Source: Ditibartonella apis
Lineage (GTDB): Bacteria; Pseudomonadota; Alphaproteobacteria; Rhizobiales; Rhizobiaceae
Direction: 5' to 3'
Assembly (NCBI RefSeq): GCF_001952075.1
Contig: NZ_LXYU01000004.1
Span: 248,001 to 312,000, forward strand
DNA length: 64,000 nt
Part shown: positions 29,257-38,841 of the stretch, one piece after another
Position numbering within the stretch: the stretch's first letter is position 1
How the letters are laid out: each line of letters starts with the position of its first letter
The notes under the pieces: model-generated
Seen by the model: the letters and a program-made list of their open reading frames with translations, nothing else
Told to the model about the DNA's origin: nothing
Databases searched by the model: none
Program-made: the position numbers and the translations under genes

Positions 29257-32200
29257 TTAGACAAGTTCGACATCAACGACGCCTTGAATGGCTTTCATAG
29301 CACCGGCCACCTGCGGCGTTACCCGATATTTGTGCGGGAGCGAAACTTCTATCTCGCGTGCCCCATTATCCTTGATGATAATAAAGCCTACATCTCCGTC
29401 GCCACCACGTTCGAGGCTACCGCCGATTTCTTCTATCATATCCGCATTACGTACGAATATACGCATTGTTTTATGGATACGTTCTGCTTCATGTTCCAAT
29501 GACTGGACTGTTTCTATGCGTAAACTGATCCCTTCGGGACGGTTTTCGGCATTGACTGTTATGACAACAGATTGCCCCGGTTCCAGCATGTCTCCATAAG
29601 CGCTTAATCCTTCCGAAAAAAGAATTGCTTCGAATTGTCCGGTCGGGTCGGAAAACTGGATAATGCCCATTTTCTTTCCCGATTTTGTCTTTCTTACCTG
29701 TTTTACACTGACAGTACCGGCAAGACGGCCGGCATTAGCCCCTCGCCGCACAGCATTGGAAAAATCAATCCAGCTTTGAACGCGCAGTTTCTGCAAAACG
29801 TCCTCATATTCATCCAATGGATGAGCCGATAGATAAAAACCGATGGCTTGAAACTCGTGATGAAGCTTTTCAGCCGGTAACCACGGCTTCGCCTGCGGCA
29901 ATAGAAGCGGTTCTTTCGGTCCGTCGCTCATTCCGAAAATATCGGTTTGACCGCTCCGGTTATCGTCGAGTACGCGCATTGAACGGGCATTGATAACGTC
30001 GATTCCTGCAACCAGTACTTCACGAGGAATATGGAAGCAGTCAAACGCACCGGCATGGATAAGACTTTCCATCACCCTTTTATTGACAATACGAGGATCC
30101 GTGCGTTCGCAAAAATCTTCAAGATCTTTAAAAGGTTTGTTGCCCCGTCTCTCCACAATATGATTGACTGCCGGGTCTCCAACCCCCTTGATTGCAGCAA
30201 GCGAATAATAAATGCGATTTTCGCCGACTTCGAACGCCCGATAGGATGTCTGGACGGAAGGAGCGACAACTTCAATTCCGAGCCTTTGGGCTTCACGCCG
30301 AAAATCGTTAAGCTTTTCGGTGTTGCCCATTTCATAAGTCATGGAAGCCGCTAAAAATTCAACCGGATAATGAGCTTTCAAATAGGCAGTTTGATAAGAA
30401 ACAAAGGCATAGGCCGCCGCGTGAGATTTATTAAAACCATAATCGGCAAATTTTGCCAGCAAATCAAAAATTGAATTTGCCTGATTTTTATCAACCCCCC
30501 GTTCAACGGCTCCGGCGACGAAATGGACACGCTGACGTTCCATTTCTTCGTGAATTTTCTTACCCATTGCGCGGCGCAAAAGATCAGCTTGTCCCAGTGA
30601 ATATCCCGCAAGTACCTGAGCAATCTGCATCACCTGTTCCTGATAGATGATAACACCTTGGGTTTCCTTCACGAGATAATCTATTTTCGGGTGAATGGAA
30701 GCAATCTCTTCTTCACCGTGCTTACGCGCAATATAGGTCGGAATATTCTCCATAGGCCCCGGTCGATAAAGTGCAACAAGGGCGGTAATATCCTCGATAC
30801 GGTCAGGCTTCATCCCGATAAGCGCTTTGCGCATACCTGTACTTTCAACCTGAAACACAGCAACTGTTTCACCGCGCGTCAGCATGTCATAAGTCGGTTT
30901 GTCATCAAGCGGAATGTGAGAAAGATCGATCTTTATCCCCTTACGGGCGACAAAATCGACAGCCGTCTTCAAAACCGTGAGGGTTTTCAACCCCAGAAAG
31001 TCGAACTTGACCAGCCCCGCTTTTTCAACAAATTTCATATTGAATTGCGTAACCGGCATGTTCGAGCGCGGATCACGATACATTGGTACCAATTGCCACA
31101 ACGGCCGGTCACCGATAACAATGCCGGCCGCGTGTGTCGAAGTATGACGATAAAGTCCCTCGAGCTGAAGTGCGATATCAAGCAGGTGCCCCACCAATGG
31201 ATCTTTTTTCTTTTCTTCCTCGAATTTCGGCTCATCCTTGATGGCTTTCGCAAGCTCCACATTATTTCCGGGAGTTTGCGGCACCAATTTGGAAAGATAG
31301 TCTACCTGACGATAAGGCATTTCGAGAACACGGCCGACATCGCGAATAACTGCTCGAGCCTGCAATTTACCGAGTGCAATAATTTGTGCGACTTGTTCAC
31401 TGCCATATTTTGATTGCACATAATGGATAACTTCTTCGCGTCGATCCTGACAGAAATCCACGTCAAAGTCCGGCATAGATACACGTTCCGGATTAAGAAA
31501 ACGTTCAAACAGCAATGAAAAACGCAACGGGTCTATATCGGTAATTGTCAAAGCATAAGCAACAAGCGAACCCGCACCTGATCCACGCCCCGGTCCTACA
31601 GGAATATCATGCGCTTTTGCCCATTTGATGAAGTCGGAAACGATCAGGAAGTAGCCAGGAAACTGCATTTTGGTAATAATGGATATTTCATATTCCAGCC
31701 GTTCTTCGTAATCCTTGGGCGTATAGCCTTCCGATGGACCGGCTGTTTCAAGGCGCATTTTCAGCCCTTCTCTTGCCTGACGTATCATTTCGTCAGCTTC
31801 GGCTTTGACGGCTGCTGCAGGATCATCCGATTGACCGGTAAAACGTGGCAAAATCGGTTTTCTGGTCGGCGTATAAGCATGACACCGCATTGCAATTTCG
31901 ACGGTATTGTCGATTGCCTCCGGAAGATCGGAAAACAGTTTGACCATTTCATCCTGAGACTTCAGATAATGGTCGGGCGTGACACGTCTCCTGTCCGGAT
32001 TGGATACAATTTGTCCTTCTGCAATCGCCAACAACGCATCATGTGCTTCATAGCCGCTTTTATCTTTGAAGAAAGCTTCATTTGTCGCAACAAGGGGAAT
32101 GCCATATTTATAGGCGAGTTCGACAATTTCCGCTTCTGTTGCGCGATCGTAATTGCCGTGCCGCTGTAGCTCCATATATAGTCGATCACCGAATGCTTTT

Positions 32201-32745
32201 TGCAGACGTTGCAAACGTTCTATGGCGCGATCTTTTTTATCATCAACAATCGAACTATTTATCGGACCGTTCGGTCCACCGGTTAAGGCAATAATGCCGT
32301 CACTTAATTCCTCGACCCATTCAATTCTCGCATTTGCGGGGTCAGTCTCGCTTTTATCAAGATAGGCACGGCTTACGAGATGTACCAGATTCTTGTAACC
32401 CGTTTCTGTGGCTGCGAGCAGAACGATTGACGTGAAGTCTGAAGGATTACGCCATTTTGAAACACGCGGGTCGTAACCGACATCTTCAAAGTCGATAGCC
32501 AATTGGCAACCGATAATCGGTTGAATGCCGTCGGCAAAACAATATTGGGTAAATTCGAGCGCACCGAAAAGATTATTCGTATCGGTAATCGCGATAGCCG
32601 GAGCGTGGTCATGAAGGGCATATTTTATGACTTCTTTGACCTTTATTGCGCCTTCCAACAATGAATAGGCCGAGTGAATCCTCAAATGGATAAACCGTGG
32701 ACGTTCAATTTCCTCTTTTTGTTTTTCAGTATTACCGTCAGACAC
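29257..32745 (-). CDS. dnaE: DNA polymerase III alpha subunit (replicative)
   Basis: The main chromosomal DNA polymerase, of about 1162 residues. It has an N-terminal PHP domain (FIHLRIHSAYSLLEGAI), the C-family polymerase palm with catalytic aspartates in MPDFDVDFCQDRREE, the GPGRGSGAGSLVAYAL motif, a helix-hairpin-helix region and a C-terminal OB fold (GRLAGTVSVKQVRKTKSGKK). Length and PHP domain fit DnaE1, not the shorter error-prone DnaE2. I prefer the GTG start at 32745, which has GGAAG seven bases upstream; a TTG at 32760 would add five residues. It stands alone, convergent with metC. Confidence 0.96.
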   Translation of the reverse strand: MSDGNTEKQKEEIERPRFIHLRIHSAYSLLEGAIKVKEVIKYALHDHAPAIAITDTNNLFGALEFTQYCFADGIQPIIGCQLAIDFEDVGYDPRVSKWRNPSDFTSIVLLAATETGYKNLVHLVSRAYLDKSETDPANARIEWVEELSDGIIALTGGPNGPINSSIVDDKKDRAIERLQRLQKAFGDRLYMELQRHGNYDRATEAEIVELAYKYGIPLVATNEAFFKDKSGYEAHDALLAIAEGQIVSNPDRRRVTPDHYLKSQDEMVKLFSDLPEAIDNTVEIAMRCHAYTPTRKPILPRFTGQSDDPAAAVKAEADEMIRQAREGLKMRLETAGPSEGYTPKDYEERLEYEISIITKMQFPGYFLIVSDFIKWAKAHDIPVGPGRGSGAGSLVAYALTITDIDPLRFSLLFERFLNPERVSMPDFDVDFCQDRREEVIHYVQSKYGSEQVAQIIALGKLQARAVIRDVGRVLEMPYRQVDYLSKLVPQTPGNNVELAKAIKDEPKFEEEKKKDPLVGHLLDIALQLEGLYRHTSTHAAGIVIGDRPLWQLVPMYRDPRSNMPVTQFNMKFVEKAGLVKFDFLGLKTLTVLKTAVDFVARKGIKIDLSHIPLDDKPTYDMLTRGETVAVFQVESTGMRKALIGMKPDRIEDITALVALYRPGPMENIPTYIARKHGEEEIASIHPKIDYLVKETQGVIIYQEQVMQIAQVLAGYSLGQADLLRRAMGKKIHEEMERQRVHFVAGAVERGVDKNQANSIFDLLAKFADYGFNKSHAAAYAFVSYQTAYLKAHYPVEFLAASMTYEMGNTEKLNDFRREAQRLGIEVVAPSVQTSYRAFEVGENRIYYSLAAIKGVGDPAVNHIVERRGNKPFKDLEDFCERTDPRIVNKRVMESLIHAGAFDCFHIPREVLVAGIDVINARSMRVLDDNRSGQTDIFGMSDGPKEPLLLPQAKPWLPAEKLHHEFQAIGFYLSAHPLDEYEDVLQKLRVQSWIDFSNAVRRGANAGRLAGTVSVKQVRKTKSGKKMGIIQFSDPTGQFEAILFSEGLSAYGDMLEPGQSVVITVNAENRPEGISLRIETVQSLEHEAERIHKTMRIFVRNADMIEEIGGSLERGGDGDVGFIIIKDNGAREIEVSLPHKYRVTPQVAGAMKAIQGVVDVELV

Positions 32746-33773
32746 GTTCCGTCTTCCCAATAATTGTTCTCGATTGCTGTGACAAAAATATAAGTGATTC
32801 TGCCAGACGTTATCATGATCACTGCACGTCTAAATCATCTGCACGATCGCCACTTAACAGCTTTCACAAGCTTTCAACAAAAGCCACAGTGAGCAAAATT
32901 ACATCTTAATTTTAGAACGTTATTAACCAGATTCCTACCGTTGTCACGAACAAACTTACAGAAACAAATGACAACACGTCATATAAAATATCCGACATCA
33001 GCTTTTCCTTTCTTGTTATGTATTCTTTATGTTCTCGTTTTGTTCTTTTTTCAAGTTATAATTTTCGCCATACTCTTCATGGTTAACGATTCATTTCCAT
33101 GATTGACAGTTCTTCCTCAATTTCAGTGCAGGGAAACATTCTAAGTCAGGACCTAGTTGTAATGATTTGGGTTCAATCACATATCAAATTTAGAAATCAT
33201 CGAAAGATACGATCTTCCCGGTCTCGCCTAATCCTGAATTGACAAACGAAAAGTTCCGCTAAAGCGGTTTTCGTTTGCATTCATTGCAATGATCAGCGGA
33301 ACGTTTTGTGCCTAAAAATATCCAGTGTGTGCAAAACCGTAAACGAGTGTTTCAAACTTCCGGTGTAGTAAAAACAGGCTCCGATCGGACCCAAAAATTT
33401 CATCAGCAATCTGAATAAATGACAGTGTTTTTGCGTAATCGTCAATTCGAATTTATAATTCTCAAAATTTCGGTCGGCTGTGAGCCGATTGAAAACTTCA
33501 CCTAATAGCTCTCCAAACCGGTTTCAGGTTTTAAACTGCTGCATCACACTTTCGATTGCAAAAATGACCAAACGACCAGTTAATCCGACATAAGCTGTTT
33601 CACATGCATATCGAGCATCATAATCTCAAGAAGAATTAAATTTGTACGTTTGTCCGGCTAGCTGTAAAATTCTGTGAGCTATTATTGGGACCGCTTCAAT
33701 ATCAAAAGGTTTTAGCTGATGAAACGGATTTTGATACTGGTAAAAATGATTTCTCGCCGTTAAATTCATAGTC
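32746..33773. other. 1-kb spacer between divergent dnaE and recG
   Basis: No supported gene. A minus-strand frame at 33626-33901 overlaps recG and has no homologous look. The notable content is the strong inverted repeat at 33244-33276 and its alternative partner at 33295-33307. Promoters for dnaE and recG must lie here but could not be fixed. Confidence 0.5.
33244..33307. repeat. Two mutually exclusive hairpins sharing one arm
   Basis: Hairpin A pairs AAACGAAAA plus CCGCT (33244-33260, with a 3-base GTT bulge) with AGCGGTTTTCGTTT (33263-33276). Hairpin B pairs AAAAGTTCCGCT (33249-33260) with AGCGGAACGTTTT (33295-33307), with one extra G. Both use the same CCGCT arm, so only one can form at a time. 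This is typical of an attenuator or switch, but could also be a palindromic intergenic repeat or a small RNA. No gene starts close by: recG begins 466 bases downstream. Confidence 0.5.
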
Positions 33774-35882
33774 ATGCGACCGACATTACTTGACCCATTT
33801 TTTGCGACGATACGAAGCCTTTCCGGCATAGGGCCCAAGGTCGGTTTAACGATATCCAAACTTCTTGATATTGATCCGACACAAGGCGAACCGAGACTCA
33901 TCGATCTTATCCAGTTAATGCCATATTCTGTTATCGACCGGAGGCAACGCCCCGGTGTCGCTTTTGCAATAGATGGTGCTGTGACGACTGCCGAGATAGT
34001 CGTTGACTATCATCAGGCGCCCCCAAACAACAATAAACGTCTTCCCTATCGCGTATTTGGTCATGACGAGACAGGCGAAATGACTTTGGTGTTCTTTCAT
34101 GCCCAAGCAAACTGGTTGCAAGGCCAATTGCCTGAAGGCGAAAAAGTTATCGTTTCAGGGAAAGTGGAGAGATTTAACGGTCATGTTACCATGGTTCATC
34201 CGGATTATATTGTTCCGGCTGGACACAGCGAAAAACTACCACTTATTGAACCTGTTTACCCACTAACGGCAGGCTTATCGGGAAAAACGCTGGGACGCGC
34301 AATAGGCGAAGCACTTGACCGAATTCCCGTGTTACCGGAATGGATTGATCACACAATGATGAAACAATCCGGTTTTCCTTCCTTCGGCATTGCTTTACGT
34401 AGAATTCACCTGCCGGTGGATCCCGCCGATGTCAATGTCGATAGTTTATCCAGAAAGCGCCTCGCCTATGATGAATTTCTGGCTGGTCAATTAGCGCTTG
34501 GGTTGGTACGGCACAAAACCAAGAAATTGGCTGGCAAAGCCAGTCCTCCAAAAGGCACCTACACAAAAAAACTCCTGCACGCCCTGCCCTTCACCTTGAC
34601 GAAAGGTCAAGAAGTTGCAATTGGCGAAATATCGCGAGACCTTGCTTCCAACGAGGCTATGTTGAGGCTGCTGCAGGGGGATGTGGGATCAGGTAAAACT
34701 GTGGTTGCCTTTATGGCAATGGCGCAGATTGCCGAAAATGGCGGTCAATCTGCGCTCATGGCTCCGACTGAGGTTTTGGCACAGCAACATTTTGCAACAA
34801 TTGCGCCTTTGGCTGAAAAAATAGGCCTAAAAACGGTTTTGCTGACAGGCCGCGAAAAAGGTAAAAGCCGCGAAAAAATTATTGACGACATCAAAACCGG
34901 TAAAACTGCGATTATCATCGGAACGCATGCACTTATTCAGGACAGTGTCGATTATCATAACCTTTCGCTTGCAATTATTGACGAACAGCATCGTTTTGGT
35001 GTCCATCAACGTCTTGATCTTTTAGCCAAGGGCGTTCGTCCCGACATGCTTGTCATGACTGCGACACCGATTCCACGAACATTGGTCATGACCGCATTCG
35101 GCGACATGGATGTTTCACAACTGAAAGAAAAGCCATCGGGTCGAAAACCTGTAACCACAGCTATTTTACCGGAAGAGCGATTGGGCGAGCTTCTCGAACG
35201 GGTAAGTGTCGCGCTTAAACGTGGTGACAAGATTTACTGGATATGCCCCTTGGTCGAGGAGTCCGAAAGTCTGGAGCTCACGTCGGTTGAAAAACGATTT
35301 GAATTTCTTCATAACCGGTTCGACAGCATTGTCGGAATTGTTCATGGCAAAATGGCTCCCACCGAAAAAGACAAGGCAATGCTGGATTTTAAGGAAGGCA
35401 AAACGCGTTTGCTTGTTGCCACTACCGTTGTGGAAGTAGGTGTGGATGTCCCTGACGCATCAATCATGATTATCGAACACGCGGAACGCTTCGGCCTTTC
35501 CCAACTTCACCAGTTACGTGGAAGAGTAGGAAGAGGTGACAAACAATCATCTTGTATTTTACTCTATAAGGCACCGATTGGCAAAATTGCCGAGGCAAGA
35601 CTGAATATCATGCGTGAAACGCAAGACGGTTTTCGTATAGCCGAAGAAGATTTGCGACTTCGTGGCGAAGGTGAAGTATTGGGAACCCGACAATCCGGAG
35701 TTCCCGAATTTCATATGGCGGATCTTGAGGCGCACAGCGATTTGTTGGCAATTGCCAGAAAGGATGCGCGCCTCATTCTGGAAAAAGACCCGCAACTTGT
35801 TTCGGAACGTGGTCAGGCATTGCGACTGTTGCTTTATCTTTTCCGTCAAGACGGGGCAATAAAATTACTGCGAGCCGGTTAA
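33774..35882 (+). CDS. recG: ATP-dependent DNA helicase RecG
   Basis: Reverses stalled replication forks and branch-migrates Holliday junctions. It is 702 residues with an N-terminal helix-hairpin-helix-like region (SLSGIGPKVG), the wedge OB domain (residues about 60-160), and a superfamily 2 helicase core. Walker A is GDVGSGKT near residue 302, the DExH box is IIDEQHRFGV near 403, and motif VI lies in QLRGRVGRG. The RecG C-terminal TRG-like region follows (EDLRLRGEGEVLGTRQSG). No good ribosome site precedes ATG 33774. The glycosidase-like gene begins three bases after the stop and must be co-transcribed. Confidence 0.96.
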   Translation: MRPTLLDPFFATIRSLSGIGPKVGLTISKLLDIDPTQGEPRLIDLIQLMPYSVIDRRQRPGVAFAIDGAVTTAEIVVDYHQAPPNNNKRLPYRVFGHDETGEMTLVFFHAQANWLQGQLPEGEKVIVSGKVERFNGHVTMVHPDYIVPAGHSEKLPLIEPVYPLTAGLSGKTLGRAIGEALDRIPVLPEWIDHTMMKQSGFPSFGIALRRIHLPVDPADVNVDSLSRKRLAYDEFLAGQLALGLVRHKTKKLAGKASPPKGTYTKKLLHALPFTLTKGQEVAIGEISRDLASNEAMLRLLQGDVGSGKTVVAFMAMAQIAENGGQSALMAPTEVLAQQHFATIAPLAEKIGLKTVLLTGREKGKSREKIIDDIKTGKTAIIIGTHALIQDSVDYHNLSLAIIDEQHRFGVHQRLDLLAKGVRPDMLVMTATPIPRTLVMTAFGDMDVSQLKEKPSGRKPVTTAILPEERLGELLERVSVALKRGDKIYWICPLVEESESLELTSVEKRFEFLHNRFDSIVGIVHGKMAPTEKDKAMLDFKEGKTRLLVATTVVEVGVDVPDASIMIIEHAERFGLSQLHQLRGRVGRGDKQSSCILLYKAPIGKIAEARLNIMRETQDGFRIAEEDLRLRGEGEVLGTRQSGVPEFHMADLEAHSDLLAIARKDARLILEKDPQLVSERGQALRLLLYLFRQDGAIKLLRAG

Positions 35883-35885
35883 ATT

Positions 35886-36800
35886 ATGAAAAAGAACCAT
35901 ATCATCACGCCGCTGTTGATAACGCTGACCGGAATATTGGTAACAGTAGGAAGTTTTATGTTTTTCAGGCAAATACCAACGTTAGAAAAGCCTGATAGCA
36001 CCACCCCACATGGTTCCAATCCACCCATTATAATCGAACCACAACAACACGGCCAAAAGACCGAAGAAGCACAAGAACAAACTGCTAAACACAATTTCTG
36101 CTACCACCAGAAATTCGAAAACAAGTCTTATATTGTCTGCGAGGTCGATCCGGAAAAATATAATATTTCGCTTTTCCTTGATGACTCAAACGGTCAACCT
36201 TTCAAGTATTTTCGCAACGTTGAAAAATATTTACGTGAACAAGGAAAAACGATTGCGTTCGCTGTCAATGGCGGCATGTACCACAAGGATTTTTCGGCGG
36301 TCGGACTTTATGTTGAAAACGGCAAAACTATTCATCCCGTTTCGACAAAAGATGGACCCGGAAATTTTCATATGAAGCCTAACGGAATTTTCTTTATCGA
36401 AAGGCAAAAAGCCGGTGTTCTGGATACAGACAGATTTCTGAAATCAGAAATCAAACCCGATATCGCAACTCAATCAGGACCAATGCTCGTCATCGAAAAT
36501 AAGATTCATCCGCGTTTTATTGTCAACTCGCCTTATCTCGAATATCGAAACGGCGTTGGCGTCAGAACAGATGGAACAGTTGTTTTTGTCAACTCTGAAG
36601 GACGAGTGAACTTTGATGAATTCGCACGATTTTTTCGTGATGAAATGAAAACCCCGAACGCACTTTTCCTTGATGGATCAATATCAAGCCTATATGCACC
36701 CGAACTGAAACGTTATGACTGGTGGTACGGACTTGGTCCTATTATCGCTGTCACTATCCCCTTTAAACCACAGAAACAGGTTTTAAAATCAGGAAACTGA
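35886..36800 (+). CDS. Phosphodiester glycosidase domain protein (NAGPA/DUF2233 family)
   Basis: A 304-residue protein with an N-terminal membrane anchor or uncleaved signal (LLITLTGILVTVGSFMF), a Pro/Gln/Glu-rich linker to residue 65, and a periplasmic domain of the phosphodiester glycosidase family. Motifs are AFAVNGGMYHKDFSAVGLYV, the TQSGPMLVI strand, NGVGVRTDGTVVFV and the C-terminal FLDGSISSLYAPEL; acidic and Asn residues in these are typical of the active site. Relatives cleave sugar-phosphodiester bonds (human uncovering enzyme) or act in cell envelope metabolism. The substrate here is unknown. The ATG is three bases after the recG stop, a tight pairing with no obvious functional logic. 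Confidence 0.85.
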   Translation: MKKNHIITPLLITLTGILVTVGSFMFFRQIPTLEKPDSTTPHGSNPPIIIEPQQHGQKTEEAQEQTAKHNFCYHQKFENKSYIVCEVDPEKYNISLFLDDSNGQPFKYFRNVEKYLREQGKTIAFAVNGGMYHKDFSAVGLYVENGKTIHPVSTKDGPGNFHMKPNGIFFIERQKAGVLDTDRFLKSEIKPDIATQSGPMLVIENKIHPRFIVNSPYLEYRNGVGVRTDGTVVFVNSEGRVNFDEFARFFRDEMKTPNALFLDGSISSLYAPELKRYDWWYGLGPIIAVTIPFKPQKQVLKSGN

Positions 36801-36803
36801 TAT

Positions 36804-36831
36804 CATTTCTCCTCATAACCGGGGAGAAATG
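36804..36831. terminator. Hairpin between convergent glycosidase-like gene and glmS
   Basis: CATTTCTCC (36804-36812), 10-nt loop, GGAGAAATG (36823-36831): a perfect 9-bp stem four bases after the stop codon. Neither strand has a full T-run after it, so it may be a weak terminator or an mRNA-stabilising hairpin. Confidence 0.45.
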
Positions 36832-36860
36832 ACTGTTTGTACGTAAATTGAATTCAGGCC

Positions 36861-38684
36861 TTATTCAACGGTTACCGATTTAGCAAGATTGCGCGGCTGA
36901 TCGACATCTGTGCCAAGCAACACTGCTGTATGATAAGCAATCAATTGCACCGGAACTGCATAGACAATAGGAGCAATGAATTCCGGAACATCTGGCATAA
37001 CAATCGTCGACAGACTACTTACTCCAGCTTTAGTGGCACCATCCTTATCCGTAATCAGAATGATCCGGCCACCACGGGCAGCCACTTCCTGCAAATTGGA
37101 AACAGTCTTGTCGAACCAACGATCATGTGGTGCAACGACAATAACAGGCATCGTTTCATCAATAAGTGCTATTGGGCCATGTTTCAATTCGCCAGCTGCA
37201 TAACCTTCAGCATGGATATAGGAAAGCTCTTTAAGCTTGAGCGCACCTTCCAACGCGATTGGATAGGACGTACCGCGACCGATATAAAGGATGTTTTTCA
37301 CCGTCATTAACTCACGGCATATTTCCTCGATATCACCATCAAGTTTCAGAACATCGGTCACAATCCTTGGAAGTTCTGCAAGTTGCTGAACCATTTTTTG
37401 TTCTGTTTTCCGGTCGAGCATTCCACGGTGTTTGGCCGCCGTCAGAACGACCGATGCCAGAGCAGACAACTGACAGGTAAATGCCTTTGTAGAGGCAACA
37501 CCGATTTCAGGTCCGGCTAGTGTAGGAAACATAAAATCTGCTTCCCTTGCCATGGTCGATTGCAAAACATTGACCACGGTTGCCGTTTTTATTCCCTTCG
37601 CATGACAATATCGCAAAGATGCAAGCGTATCTGCTGTTTCCCCTGACTGCGACACAAACATTGCTAAGGTTTTGTCGGTCATCGGTGGTTCACGATATCT
37701 GAATTCGGAAGCGACATCGTTTTCTACAATCAGCCCGCATAATTTTTCAAACCAGTAACGCGCGACCAATGTCGAATAAAAAGCTGTTCCACAACTTGCG
37801 AAGATCAAACGGTCAATATTGGCCCAATCTATCGGATTGGCAGCTTCGTTGACCTTGCCAGCACCCAAATCCACATAATGAGCCAAAGTATGTGAAATGA
37901 CTTCCGGCTGCTCGAACATTTCCTTGTGCATGAAATGGCGATGATTACTTTTCGAAACGAGAAACGCGTTCCCCGAAGATGTCGAAATCTCACGTTCAAC
38001 AATCTGATCATCCGCATCATAGATTGTCGCACTGTTGTGGGTGAGAACAACCCAATCACCGTCTTCAAGATAGCAAATCCGATCAGTAAATGGGGCAAGT
38101 GCGATAGCGTCCGAGCCAACAAACATCTCGCCTTTACCGTAACCGATAGCAAGTGGAGGACCGAAGCGCGCCGCAATCATCAGGTCTTCTTCGCCTTCAA
38201 AAATAAGGGCAACGGCATAAGCACCGCGCAGCCGCTTGAGACTGACGCGCATCGCCTCGACAGGGGTCAATCCACCGTTTATTTCTCTCGTTACCAGATG
38301 AGCCAATACCTCAGTATCTGTATCAGATTCAAAAACGCAACCATCAGCGACAAGCTCGTCACGCAATTCTGCAAAATTTTCGATGATGCCGTTATGGACC
38401 ACAGCTACCTTGTTAGTCATTTGCGGATGAGCATTACGTTCAACCGGTGCACCATGAGTAGCCCAACGTGTATGGCCGATGCCAATTTCGCCCTTTAATG
38501 GGTTTTTTTGTAACTTTTCTTCAAGATTAACGAGTTTTCCGGGGGCTCTCAGACGCCCTAGACGTCCTTGGTAAACGGTAGCGATTCCAGCCGAGTCGTA
38601 CCCCCGATATTCAAGCCTTTTTAACCCGTCGAGCAACAGAGGTGCCACGTCTCTATGACCAAGGATTCCAATAATTCCACACAT
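36861..38684 (-). CDS. glmS: Glutamine--fructose-6-phosphate aminotransferase
   Basis: Makes glucosamine 6-phosphate, the first step to UDP-GlcNAc for peptidoglycan and LPS. It is 607 residues with an N-terminal class II glutaminase (nucleophile Cys after the initiator Met, MCGIIGILGHRD; GHTRWATHG; HNGIIENF) and two SIS isomerase domains (SQSGETADTL; GRGTSYPIALEGALKLKE). The C terminus ends NLAKSVTVE as in relatives. glmU, which acts two steps later, lies upstream on the same strand, with a terminator between, so glmS probably has its own promoter in the 155-base spacer. No glmS ribozyme features were seen, as expected outside Firmicutes. Confidence 0.97.
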   Translation of the reverse strand: MCGIIGILGHRDVAPLLLDGLKRLEYRGYDSAGIATVYQGRLGRLRAPGKLVNLEEKLQKNPLKGEIGIGHTRWATHGAPVERNAHPQMTNKVAVVHNGIIENFAELRDELVADGCVFESDTDTEVLAHLVTREINGGLTPVEAMRVSLKRLRGAYAVALIFEGEEDLMIAARFGPPLAIGYGKGEMFVGSDAIALAPFTDRICYLEDGDWVVLTHNSATIYDADDQIVEREISTSSGNAFLVSKSNHRHFMHKEMFEQPEVISHTLAHYVDLGAGKVNEAANPIDWANIDRLIFASCGTAFYSTLVARYWFEKLCGLIVENDVASEFRYREPPMTDKTLAMFVSQSGETADTLASLRYCHAKGIKTATVVNVLQSTMAREADFMFPTLAGPEIGVASTKAFTCQLSALASVVLTAAKHRGMLDRKTEQKMVQQLAELPRIVTDVLKLDGDIEEICRELMTVKNILYIGRGTSYPIALEGALKLKELSYIHAEGYAAGELKHGPIALIDETMPVIVVAPHDRWFDKTVSNLQEVAARGGRIILITDKDGATKAGVSSLSTIVMPDVPEFIAPIVYAVPVQLIAYHTAVLLGTDVDQPRNLAKSVTVE

Positions 38685-38819
38685 ATAAAACTTCGCTCCG
38701 GGTTAATATTAATTCGATGACTTATAACAAGCTGATTAATAATTTATCAGCATCTTTGTTCCCAGCAGTTTCAGTCTCGAATATTTTAGAACGCAAAATC
38801 ATTCCAAGTTTTTAAATCT

Positions 38820-38841
38820 TAAAAATGGCATTTTTGCCATT
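38820..38841 (-). terminator. Rho-independent terminator overlapping the glmU stop codon
   Basis: Read on the minus strand: AATGGC, loop of six A/T bases, GCCATT, then a T-run. The first arm overlaps the TAA of glmU. It should limit read-through from glmU into glmS, allowing the two genes to be expressed at different levels. Confidence 0.6.

Noticed and set aside
30658-31413. 251-codon plus-strand open frame
   Set aside because: Antisense to dnaE, whose motifs are complete; no independent support.
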